Assembly (NCBI RefSeq): GCF_039531695.1
Contig: NZ_BAAAQN010000065.1
Coordinates: forward strand, 1-64,000
Direction of reading: 5' to 3'
Length of the DNA stretch: 64,000 nucleotides
From: Catenulispora yoronensis
GTDB taxonomy: Bacteria; Actinomycetota; Actinomycetes; Streptomycetales; Catenulisporaceae
Positions within the stretch are counted from its first letter, which is position 1, and each line of letters begins with the position of its first letter. The notes beneath the pieces were generated by a model, which worked only from the letters and a program-made list of their open reading frames with translations, was not told the origin of the DNA and did no database searches. Below, one piece after another: positions 34,174 to 42,137 of the stretch. A program made the translations under genes and the position numbers.

Positions 34174-35064
34174 ATGACCACCCGTGTCCGCCGACACCGC
34201 GGCGATCCAGCGCTGAGCGTGCTGGCCGCGATCGCGCTCGGCCTGTACGTCCTGTTCATTATCGTGCCGGTGGGCATGAGCGCCTGGAAAAGCCTGACCG
34301 ACGAGAACCCGCTGCTGGCGCACTCCTCCTTCGTCGGGATCGACAACTACACCGAGATGGTCCACGACGACGCGCTGGCCGCCAGCCTCGGCTTCACGCT
34401 GATGACCGCCGTGCTCGTGACCGTGGCGGCCAACGCCGCCGGCATCGGCTTCGCGATCCTGCTGAACAAGACGTCGCTGAGCTTCCGGATGATGCGCACG
34501 GTGGCGTTCCTGCCGCAGGTGCTCTCCGGGGTGATCGTCGGCTTCGTGTGGCGCTACATCCTGGCCCAGGACGGGATCCTGAACCATCTGCTGGTCGGCT
34601 CCGGGCTCGTCGACCGGCCGATCACCTGGCTGGGCAGCCCGCACCTGGCGATGTTCTCGGTCGGGCTGGTCGCCGCCTGGGTGCTCAGCGGCTTCACCAC
34701 CGTGGTGCACCTGGCGGCGCTGCAGTCGATCCCGGTCGAGCTGTACCAGGCCGCGACGGTCGACGGGGCCGGGCGCTGGCAGCGGTTCCGCCGGATCACG
34801 CTGCCGATGGTGGCGCCGGGCACGACGATCAGCGTCACCATCTCGCTGATCACGATGCTGAAGCTCTACGACATCATCGCGGCGCTGACCGCCGGCGGTC
34901 CGGCCGACTCCACGCAGTCCACCGCCTTGTACATCGTCAAACTCGCCTTCACCGACGACCGGTTCGGCTACGCCTCGGCGGTGGCGATGCTGCTGCTGGT
35001 GCTCTCCGCCGTCATCGCGCTGTCCGTGACCGGCCTGCTCCGCCGCCGGGAGGTGGACCTGTGA
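34174..35064 (+). CDS. Sugar ABC transporter permease (MalF/UgpA-like)
   Basis: The 296-residue permease has about six helices: ALSVLAAIALGLYVLFIIVPVGMSAWKSLTD at the start and the cytoplasmic coupling loop VELYQAATVDGAGRWQRFRRITLPMVAPG, the EAA motif of carbohydrate importers. ATG 34174 has AAGGAAAA upstream. It follows the binding protein by 97 bases and overlaps the next permease by GTGA. Confidence 0.93.
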   Translation: MTTRVRRHRGDPALSVLAAIALGLYVLFIIVPVGMSAWKSLTDENPLLAHSSFVGIDNYTEMVHDDALAASLGFTLMTAVLVTVAANAAGIGFAILLNKTSLSFRMMRTVAFLPQVLSGVIVGFVWRYILAQDGILNHLLVGSGLVDRPITWLGSPHLAMFSVGLVAAWVLSGFTTVVHLAALQSIPVELYQAATVDGAGRWQRFRRITLPMVAPGTTISVTISLITMLKLYDIIAALTAGGPADSTQSTALYIVKLAFTDDRFGYASAVAMLLLVLSAVIALSVTGLLRRREVDL

Positions 35065-35954
35065 CCGCTCCGGCGACCACATCGACGACCGCATCAACTA
35101 CCGCGCCGACCCCGGTCCGGAGGCGGCGCCGGGACTGGCGCTCGCGCTGGCACCTGGCCGCGGCCGGGCTGCTGACGCTGGCCTTCGTCAGCCCGATCTA
35201 CCTGACGATCGTGAACGCCTTCAAGAGCCAGGACCAGATCGTCGCCGACCCCTCGGCGCCGCCGGCCCCGCCGACGCTGCACAACCTCGGCGACGCGCTG
35301 GCCCGGCCGGACCGGATCATCCAGATCGGCCTGACCAACTCCGCGGTCACCGTCGCGGCCTCGGTGCTGCTGGTCATCCCGCTCGGCGCGGCCTTCAGCT
35401 TCTGGCTGAGCCGGCGCTCGGCCCGGCTGCGCCGGATCGTGCTGGCCGCCTTCGCCGCCGGACTGATGATCCCGCCGGCGGTAATCCTGCTGCCGACGAT
35501 CAGGATCCTGACGCTGCTGCACCTGGACCACACCTACGCCGGGCTGATCCTGTCCAACGTCGGCGGCGGCTACCTGTCGTTCGCGGTGTTCGTGTACTCC
35601 GGGTTCCTGCGCGCCGTCCCCGAGGAGATCGTCGAGGCCGCCGCCCTGGACGGCGCCGGGACGCTGCGGATCTGGTGGACCATCATCATGCCGCTGCTGC
35701 GCCCGGCCACCGCGACCGTCGCGATCTTCCTGTCGCTGTGGATCTGGAACGACTTCATGAACCCGCAGTTCATCCTCGGCCCGCTGCGCGGCCAGACCAT
35801 CACCACCGGTCTGTATCTGTCGCTGGGCCAGTACACCACCAACTACGCGCAGCTGTTCGGCGTGATGTTCCTGGCCGCGGTCATCCCGGTGGCCGGCTAC
35901 CTCGCCCTGCAGAAGCAGTTCATCGCCGGATTGACCACGGGAGCCAGCAAGTGA
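35061..35954 (+). CDS. Sugar ABC transporter permease (MalG/UgpE-like)
   Basis: The 297-residue permease begins at a GTG in the preceding stop codon. A Thr/Ala-rich and Arg-rich cytoplasmic tail leads into the first helix LLTLAFVSPIYLTIVNAFKSQDQIV. The EAA loop is VPEEIVEAAALDGAGTLRIWWTIIMPLLRPA, and NDFMNPQFIL is the typical MalG-family block after it. It overlaps the GH38 gene by GTGA, so import and intracellular cleavage are made together. Confidence 0.93.
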   Translation: MTAPATTSTTASTTAPTPVRRRRRDWRSRWHLAAAGLLTLAFVSPIYLTIVNAFKSQDQIVADPSAPPAPPTLHNLGDALARPDRIIQIGLTNSAVTVAASVLLVIPLGAAFSFWLSRRSARLRRIVLAAFAAGLMIPPAVILLPTIRILTLLHLDHTYAGLILSNVGGGYLSFAVFVYSGFLRAVPEEIVEAAALDGAGTLRIWWTIIMPLLRPATATVAIFLSLWIWNDFMNPQFILGPLRGQTITTGLYLSLGQYTTNYAQLFGVMFLAAVIPVAGYLALQKQFIAGLTTGASK

Positions 35955-38359
35955 GCCGGAACGACGGCGCGATCGAGGAGATCCTCGTCCTGCACCACAG
36001 CCACCTCGACGTCGGCTACACCCACTCCCAGCCGATCCTGTGGCGGCTCCAGGCCGAGTACCTCACGCAGGCGCTGGACTGGCTGGAGGAGACCGCGGAC
36101 CTGCCGCAGGACTGCCGGCCGAAGTGGACCTGCGAGGCCACCGAGCCGGTGCGGCGCTGGCTGGCCGGCGCCACACCGGAGCAGGTGGTGCGGTTCAAGG
36201 ACCTGTGCGACCAGGGCCGCATCGGGCTGTCCGCGCTGCGCTGGCACGTCAGCGCGACCGTGGACCGGGCCGGGATCCGGCGCCTGCTGGCCGGGAAGCG
36301 CGAGCTGGAGGACGTGGTCGGGCGCCCGATCCCGGTGGCCTGCCAGCACGACGTCAACGGGATCCCGTGGCCGATCGCCGACGAGCTGCTGGACGCCGGC
36401 GTCGACCTGTTCGTCATGGCGGTGAACCGGCACCTGGGCCGGCCGGTGGCACCCCGGCCGGGCCTGTTCGACTGGGAGACCCCGTCGGGGCGACGGCTGC
36501 GGGTCTTCAACGGCAGCCACTACACGATGTTCGACCAGTTGCTGAACAGCTGGGACGACTCGGTGGACCGGATGGCCGCCGGCTGGGACGCCTTCCACGA
36601 GCGGCTGCGCGGCACCGGCTACCGGCTGCCGTTCGTCTACCTGACCTCGACCTGCTCGCCGGTCATGTGGGACAACGCGCCGCCCAACCCGTTCCTGCCG
36701 GACCTGGTCCGGCGGTGGAACGAGCAGGAGCGCGGGCCGCGGATCCGGTACGCGACGTTCGACGACCTGCGCGAGCGCATCGCGCGGGTCCCCGAGGCGG
36801 ACATCCCGGTCCTGCGCGGGGACTGGACCGACTTCTGGAGCCTGGGCGCCGGCAGCACGCCGGTGGCCACCGCCGCCAACCAGCAGGCCAAGCCGCTGCT
36901 GGCGGCCGCCGAGGCGCTGCGCGCGGACCCGGCGCTGGTCGCCGAGGCGGCCGAGCACGTGGACCTGTTCGACGAGCACACCTGGAGCCACTGGAACACC
37001 GACCCGGCGAACCCGCAGGCCCAGGCCATCGAGGCGATGAAGCAGGCCGAGGCGCACCAGGGGCACGAGCTGGCGGCGTTCGCCGTCATGGACGGCCTGG
37101 AGCGGCTGGCCGGAAACCCGGTCGCGGACAAGGGCCTGGCCGGGGTCCTGGTCTGCAACCCGACGGACCTGCCCCGCACGGTCGCGCTCGACCTGCCCGC
37201 CGAGTGGTTCGCCGAGCCGACGCCGGCCACCGAGCGCACCTACCGGGCGAGCCGGATGGCGTACGAGAACCGGCCCTGGCGCGTGCCGGAGCCCGAACAG
37301 GAGCGGCGCTCGTTCGGCGCCGTCGAGCTGGCGCCCCGGTCCTGGCAGGTCATCGCCCTGGAGGAGCTGCCGCCGGCGGCCTTCCCGCAGCGGCCGACGC
37401 ACCGGGTGACCCGCCAGCGCCACTCGGCCCGCGAGCTGAACTTCGCCACCGCGGTCGACCGCCGGGCCGCCACCGGCGTCATCGAGTCGCCGTTCCACGT
37501 GCTGACCTACGACCCGGACTCCGGCCGTATCAGCTCCCTGATCGACCGGGTCGGCGGCCGCGAGATCCTGAGCCCGCGGCCCGGCCTGGACCTGCTGTCC
37601 TTCGTCCGCGAACGCCCCGACCCGCTCGCCGACCCCACGCGCCGCGCCTTCTACCGCCGCGACCTGGACCGGGAGCTGCTCGACGAGTCCTGCTGGGAGC
37701 CCTGGACCCCGCTGCGCGAACCCGCCGACCGGGTCCTGTCCTGCACCGTGGAGGAACGCCCCGGACAGATCGTGCTGCACCGCCGCTTCGCCGCCCCGGG
37801 CACCCGCGGCCTGCACCAGCGGCTGGTCTTCGACGCCCTCGACCCGGTGCTCCGCGTCACCGTCGACATCGACCTGGCCGGCGACACCGCACCGGCCGGC
37901 GTCTACCTGGCCCTGCCCCTGGCGATGGACGCGGGCTGGCAGGCGGCGTTCGACACCGCGGGCACGATGGTCGCGCTCGACACCGACCAGCTGCCGGACG
38001 CGTCCCGGGGCTGGGTGACGGCGCAGTCGGCGGCGGTGATGGGCGACGACCGGGGCGCGGTGGCGCTGCTGACGCCGGACGCGCCACTGGTCCAGTTCGG
38101 CGACTTCCACTTCGGTCCCCCGCCGCAGGCCATTGATCGAGGCGCGGATCCGCTGTTGTTGAGCTGGATCGCGAACAACTACTGGGACACGAACTTCCCG
38201 CAGGTGCAGAACGGCCCGGTGCGGCTGCGGTACGGGCTGCTGACGCTGGGGCGGATGGATTTGGACGAGGTGGCGGGGCGGGCGGCGCAGCTGCGGAGCC
38301 CGGTGCTGACGTGGCCGGTGACGCGGGGAGGGCGGGGGGCTTCGCGGGGGGTGTTGTGA
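35951..38359 (+). CDS. GH38-type alpha-mannosidase, cytoplasmic
   Basis: The 802-residue product starts at a GTG overlapping the permease stop. VLHHSHLDVGYTHSQP (His18 and Asp20) matches the zinc-binding start of GH38. CQHDVNGIPWPIADELLDAGV is the region where the nucleophile Asp is expected. A central helical domain contains DLFDEHTWSHWNTDP, and the C-terminal beta domains contain VLTYDPDSGRISSLIDR and VTVDIDLAGD. No signal peptide is present, so it acts on imported oligosaccharides. The substrate is probably an alpha-mannoside, which matches the mannose-6-phosphate isomerase in the other arm of the regulon. It is the last gene of the plus-strand operon and is followed at once by a hairpin. 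Confidence 0.88.
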   Translation: MSRNDGAIEEILVLHHSHLDVGYTHSQPILWRLQAEYLTQALDWLEETADLPQDCRPKWTCEATEPVRRWLAGATPEQVVRFKDLCDQGRIGLSALRWHVSATVDRAGIRRLLAGKRELEDVVGRPIPVACQHDVNGIPWPIADELLDAGVDLFVMAVNRHLGRPVAPRPGLFDWETPSGRRLRVFNGSHYTMFDQLLNSWDDSVDRMAAGWDAFHERLRGTGYRLPFVYLTSTCSPVMWDNAPPNPFLPDLVRRWNEQERGPRIRYATFDDLRERIARVPEADIPVLRGDWTDFWSLGAGSTPVATAANQQAKPLLAAAEALRADPALVAEAAEHVDLFDEHTWSHWNTDPANPQAQAIEAMKQAEAHQGHELAAFAVMDGLERLAGNPVADKGLAGVLVCNPTDLPRTVALDLPAEWFAEPTPATERTYRASRMAYENRPWRVPEPEQERRSFGAVELAPRSWQVIALEELPPAAFPQRPTHRVTRQRHSARELNFATAVDRRAATGVIESPFHVLTYDPDSGRISSLIDRVGGREILSPRPGLDLLSFVRERPDPLADPTRRAFYRRDLDRELLDESCWEPWTPLREPADRVLSCTVEERPGQIVLHRRFAAPGTRGLHQRLVFDALDPVLRVTVDIDLAGDTAPAGVYLALPLAMDAGWQAAFDTAGTMVALDTDQLPDASRGWVTAQSAAVMGDDRGAVALLTPDAPLVQFGDFHFGPPPQAIDRGADPLLLSWIANNYWDTNFPQVQNGPVRLRYGLLTLGRMDLDEVAGRAAQLRSPVLTWPVTRGGRGASRGVL

Positions 38360-38377
38360 AGCTCGGGGAGCCGAGCT
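38360..38377 (+). terminator. Terminator-like hairpin after the GH38 gene
   Basis: AGCTCGG (38360-38366), loop GGAG, CCGAGCT (38371-38377) form a 7-bp stem starting right after the stop codon. No U-tract follows. Confidence 0.55.
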
Positions 38378-38407
38378 GAGCCGGGCGGAGCCGGGCGGAG
38401 CCGGGCG
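38378..38407. repeat. Three tandem copies of GAGCCGGGCG
   Basis: The decamer GAGCCGGGCG is repeated exactly three times at 38378-38387, 38388-38397 and 38398-38407, directly after the hairpin. Function unknown; probably slippage. Confidence 0.9.
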
Positions 38408-38525
38408 GTCCGGGTGCGCCCGAACGTCTTCCATCGTGCGCGGTTCCGGTGCGGGCCATGGTCCGCACCGGACGCCCCGGTTAGCGTGATGGGCAACTGA
38501 GCCGAGCTCGCGAGAGGACACCGTC

Positions 38526-39095
38526 GTGGCGCACATCGACCTCCGAGTCGACGAGCAGCAGTTCCCCGGCATCGCCGGCCTGATGCGATACCGGCCGGAG
38601 ACCGCCAAGCCCATCGGGGAGCTGACCGACCTCCTGCTCCACGCCCCGCACTCACTGCCGGCAGGCGACCGGGAACTGATCGGCGCCTACGTCTCCGGCC
38701 TCAACGAATGCACGTTCTGCCGCGACTCGCACTCCATGATCGCCGCCACCCACCTGGACGCGGGCCTGCCCCTGGTCCGCCAGGTCCTCGCCGACCCCGA
38801 CACCGCACCGATCTCGCCGAAACTCCGAGCCCTGCTACGAATAGCGGCCGCGGTGCAGCGGAGCGGACGCGAGGTGACGACGGAGATGGTCGAAGCGGCG
38901 CGCACCGAGGGCGCGACCGACCTCGAAATCCACGACACGGTACTGATCACCGCCGCGTTCTGCATGGCGAACCGCTATGTCGACGGCTTGGGCACGCTGG
39001 CCCTGGACGCTCCCGAGCAGTACGAGGAGGCGGCGAAGGGGATCGTCGCGGGTGGGTACGCGATGCGGCTCGTGCCGGGCGCTGCTGGCACGTAG
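38526..39095 (+). CDS. AhpD/carboxymuconolactone decarboxylase-like peroxidase-related protein
   Basis: The 189-residue product is an all-helical AhpD-like protein. The CxxC-H active site lies in SGLNECTFCRDSHSMIAA, where the two Cys and the His two residues later form the alkylhydroperoxidase core. FPGIAGLMRYRPETAKPIGELTDLLLH at the start is typical of the peroxidase-related branch. The GTG at 38526 follows GAGAGGACACC. It is the only gene between the mannosidase operon and the caspase fusion and has its own short upstream region, so it is likely monocistronic. The substrate and reductant are not known. Confidence 0.87.
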   Translation: MAHIDLRVDEQQFPGIAGLMRYRPETAKPIGELTDLLLHAPHSLPAGDRELIGAYVSGLNECTFCRDSHSMIAATHLDAGLPLVRQVLADPDTAPISPKLRALLRIAAAVQRSGREVTTEMVEAARTEGATDLEIHDTVLITAAFCMANRYVDGLGTLALDAPEQYEEAAKGIVAGGYAMRLVPGAAGT

Positions 39096-39213
39096 GGTTT
39101 ACCGGCTCGTCGGCTTACTGGCTCACCGCACCGCACCGGACTGTTCCCGGCATACTGAAATCGCGCGTGCGTCAAGGGCGGCCGGGCAGGGGGCGTGGTG
39201 TGGTGGTGGCACG

Positions 39214-40914
39214 GTGAACCAGCAGTCTGTGAACCCGGCGCGGTCTCGCATCGTGCTTGTGGGCGCTTCGACGTACGAAGGCACCAATCCACTGCTGCCG
39301 AACCTGCCGGCAGTCGCGAACAACATCACGGAACTAGCCGCGGTCCTCACTGATCCACGTCTCGGCGGCTTCGACCCCGCACACTGTTTGGTCGCGCCTC
39401 CGGACGCCAATGTGTCGCAGGTCGGGAAGCTGTTGCTGAAAGCCGCCGCCGAGGCGGAGGAACTGCTGTTGTTCTACTACAGCGGCCACGGAATGCTCGG
39501 CACGCGACGTAACGAGCTCTTTCTGACGCTGGCCGGAACGCACCCTGATGAGCTGGCGTTCACCGCACTCGCGTTCGACGCGGTACGCGACGTCTTCCTC
39601 GAAAGCCGCGCCGCGACCCGAGTGGTGATCCTGGACAGTTGCTTCAGCGGCCGCGCCATTGGCGAGAACCTCGCAGACGCCGGTGGAGCAGTGCTCAGTC
39701 AAGTCGAGGTCAGAGGCACCTACACGCTGACATCGGCACCGGCCAACCGTACAGCGAAGGTTCTCCCCGGCGAGGACCACACCGCGTTCACAGGCCGGTT
39801 GCTGGATCTCCTGCGCAACGGCAGTCCGGACGCGGACGAGATGATCAGCCTCAGCGACATCTACCGCGTTCTGCACTACCAAATGCAGGCTGAAGGGCTC
39901 CCGCCGCCACAACGACGCGGCACCGCTACTGCCGAACTCCTCGGGCTGGTGCCCAACCGCCATCGTCGTCAGCCGCCGAGCCCGCCGCCACAACCTGTCG
40001 GCCAGAGTTCGACGGCGCTGTCGCTGCGTGCGCCGCAGCGGGTGTGGCCGCAGGCGGCTGACGGGAGCGTGCCAACTGTACGTGTCGCTGTGATCGGTGC
40101 TCACGGCAACGGGAAATCAGTTCTCATCCTGGGTGCCTACGGGCTGTTGTCCCGAGGATTGGGCTCTTTGCGCGCCTGTTGTCTGCCTGCCCAGGAACAC
40201 CATATCTGGGCCGGTGCATGGAATAGGCTCGTCGATCACGGCGAAGTGCCAGAGCCAACCGGACTGTACGGAAGGCGCCTCATCTTCGAACTGTCGCTGG
40301 ATGAGGAACCGTTGGCGGCTGTCAATGTCTTGGATCCACGGAGCGGCGGCATACAGGAAAGGGCTATGGATTTCGAGCCCGGGTCCAATAATCCATACGA
40401 CGAAGTGGAGCAGGCAGACTCGATCTTCGTAGTTCTGGACACAACAACGATTCTAGAGGATCCCCCTAATGTTCGAGCGAGTCTACTCCGCCGGCTGACA
40501 GCCGTTGTCAGCCGCTTCGGCCTAGATCGTTCAGATCAAAAGGCTAGGCTCTCCAGCCTGGTTGTTGTCCTGTCAAAGTTCGATCTGGCCGAACGTTTGT
40601 CATCGCAATCGCGAACCTCGCTCCTACTCGAGATATGCAGCCGCCTTAAAGTGCTCTTTTACCCCGCGTTCCAAGCGGGCATCCAATGCCTTATTTGCCC
40701 CACCAGCCTCGGCACCGGCTCAGCCACATCTGGAAACGTGGACCCAGCTTTGATCAGCCCTGAGGGACTACACCTCCCCTTCGTCTGGGCCGTGGCCAGC
40801 GCATTGTCAGAGCACAACAAATCATCCTGGACCGCCGCCAAGCGTCGTCAGTTCGATCACCTCGTCAGCCTCCTCGAAGCCTGCCCGATGATCAAAGACG
40901 GAGCGCTGCTGTAG
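39214..40914 (+). CDS. Caspase-like protease fused to a GTPase-like P-loop domain
   Basis: The 566-residue product begins at GTG 39214 (a second GTG is at 39229). Residues 12-245 are a peptidase C14 (caspase/metacaspase) domain: SRIVLVGASTY strand, LLLFYYSGHG with catalytic His92, and VVILDSCFSG with catalytic Cys143. A Pro/Gln-rich linker (about 252-285) joins a second domain. Its VRVAVIGAHGNGKSVLI has a Walker A (295-302), NVLDPRSGG resembles a G3 region, and VVVLSKFDLAE has a G4-like SKFD (454-457), suggesting a TRAFAC-like GTPase. It is cytoplasmic with no signal. Codon third positions become much more A/T-rich from about 40430 to 40800, unlike neighbours, hinting at transfer. Caspase-NTPase fusions in multicellular bacteria are thought to act in conflict or cell-death systems; here that is inference. 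Confidence 0.82.
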   Translation: MNQQSVNPARSRIVLVGASTYEGTNPLLPNLPAVANNITELAAVLTDPRLGGFDPAHCLVAPPDANVSQVGKLLLKAAAEAEELLLFYYSGHGMLGTRRNELFLTLAGTHPDELAFTALAFDAVRDVFLESRAATRVVILDSCFSGRAIGENLADAGGAVLSQVEVRGTYTLTSAPANRTAKVLPGEDHTAFTGRLLDLLRNGSPDADEMISLSDIYRVLHYQMQAEGLPPPQRRGTATAELLGLVPNRHRRQPPSPPPQPVGQSSTALSLRAPQRVWPQAADGSVPTVRVAVIGAHGNGKSVLILGAYGLLSRGLGSLRACCLPAQEHHIWAGAWNRLVDHGEVPEPTGLYGRRLIFELSLDEEPLAAVNVLDPRSGGIQERAMDFEPGSNNPYDEVEQADSIFVVLDTTTILEDPPNVRASLLRRLTAVVSRFGLDRSDQKARLSSLVVVLSKFDLAERLSSQSRTSLLLEICSRLKVLFYPAFQAGIQCLICPTSLGTGSATSGNVDPALISPEGLHLPFVWAVASALSEHNKSSWTAAKRRQFDHLVSLLEACPMIKDGALL

Positions 40915-42081
40915 TCAGAGATGCGGTTCCAGCAACCTCCTCAGCTCCCCCGCCGGCCCCGTCCACGATCCGGCCTCCAACGTCGCTCGCGCCAACGCTG
41001 CGAATCCGTTGCGTGTCACGACGTACAGCGGCGCGATGTCGAAGGCTGTCCGCAGTGCGCGTGCTGCTGCGTCGGGGCGGTGGATGCGTAGGTCCAGTTC
41101 TGCGCGGAGCAGGTGCCAGCCTGCGCGGCGGGACGGGCTGACGCCGGTCGGTTCCTGGGAGGCGGCGAAGGAGGCTGCGTCCAGGTCATCGACCGCCAGC
41201 GCCAGTTGTAGTTGCCAGATGAGGACGTTCGAGGGGCCGAAGCCGAGGCCGTGGCGGTCGGGGGCGCCGGTGGCGGGGCCGGTCAGGGTGTGGGCGGTGT
41301 GCAGGTCGCGGGTGCCGTCGTCGGTCGAGGTGCGGATGCTTGCCAGTGCTCGTACCAGGTGGAGCATGCCGCTGGCGGCGGCCAGGGCTGGTGTGGTGAT
41401 GTCGAAGCGCAGGGCTTCGTCGGCCAGGTCCTTGCTGTCGGCGGGGTGGGTGGCCACGGCGAGGACGGCGGTGGTGAAGGCTGCTTCGGCGATCAGGCAG
41501 GGGTGGCCGGAGCGTTCGGCGGCGTGGCGGGCCCAGGTGGCGGCCATCCAGGCGGTCGCGGGGGAGCCGAGGCCTTTGGCGGTGAACACGCCGTCGATGA
41601 ACAGGCCGACTCGCACCGCCGGGTTGTCGTGGCCCGCCGCGCAGGCGAAGGCGGCTGGGAAGGCGTTGCCGGCGGCCAGGTAGTCGCAGTTCATCCGGTG
41701 GCGGTGCAGGGCTTCGGCCGCTTCCGGGCCCGCCGAGCGTGCGCCGCCGGTGGGGTGGCCCCGCTGCGTCGGGATGCCCTGCATGGCCTCCGTCATCCGC
41801 GCCACTGTCGCGTCCGGGCCGGGTGGCGGGTGCTCCGACGGCGGGTGGTCCCGCGGTGCGTCGACGAACACGGAGACCGGCACTTCGAGGACGGCGGCCA
41901 ACTGGGACAGGACGGTCAGCGTCGGGCCGGACAGGGCACCGGACTCGATGCGCGAGACGGTGCTGTGGGACAGGATCGCGGCGGCGGCGAGCCGCCGTTG
42001 GCTCCAGCCGCGCTGCCTGCGCAGCTGCTGGAGCCGGATCCCCAGAGAATCAGCCGCCTGTGGAGTGGGAGATTGCCGCAC
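40915..42081 (-). CDS. XRE-type regulator with C-terminal TPR-like region
   Basis: The 388-residue product has an N-terminal helix-turn-helix (LGIRLQQLRRQRGWSQRRLAAAAILSHSTVSRIESG, about residues 14-50) followed by a disordered Pro-rich stretch. About 270 residues of helical, Ala-rich repeats resembling tetratricopeptide repeats complete the protein. This architecture is common in large families of streptomycete regulators that bind a partner peptide or protein. The GTG at 42081 lacks a clear ribosome site. Its stop touches the caspase gene's stop (40914/40915) with no terminator between, so the two genes are tail-to-tail and may form antisense transcripts. Confidence 0.82.
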   Translation of the reverse strand: MRQSPTPQAADSLGIRLQQLRRQRGWSQRRLAAAAILSHSTVSRIESGALSGPTLTVLSQLAAVLEVPVSVFVDAPRDHPPSEHPPPGPDATVARMTEAMQGIPTQRGHPTGGARSAGPEAAEALHRHRMNCDYLAAGNAFPAAFACAAGHDNPAVRVGLFIDGVFTAKGLGSPATAWMAATWARHAAERSGHPCLIAEAAFTTAVLAVATHPADSKDLADEALRFDITTPALAAASGMLHLVRALASIRTSTDDGTRDLHTAHTLTGPATGAPDRHGLGFGPSNVLIWQLQLALAVDDLDAASFAASQEPTGVSPSRRAGWHLLRAELDLRIHRPDAAARALRTAFDIAPLYVVTRNGFAALARATLEAGSWTGPAGELRRLLEPHL

Positions 42082-42137
42082 AACCTGGGCAACGACGGAT
42101 CGGTGAGGAGGTTACCCACGACCGCCCCCACCCGGCA

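Noticed and set aside
38378..38407. Tandem GAGCCGGGCG copies considered as CRISPR or an attachment site
   Set aside because: No spacers, only three exact decamers, no cas genes or integrase; consistent with slippage.
35897..38614. A 905-codon minus-strand frame opposite the GH38 gene
   Set aside because: Shadow frame: low-complexity Arg/Val/Gly/Pro/Ala content and no family similarity.
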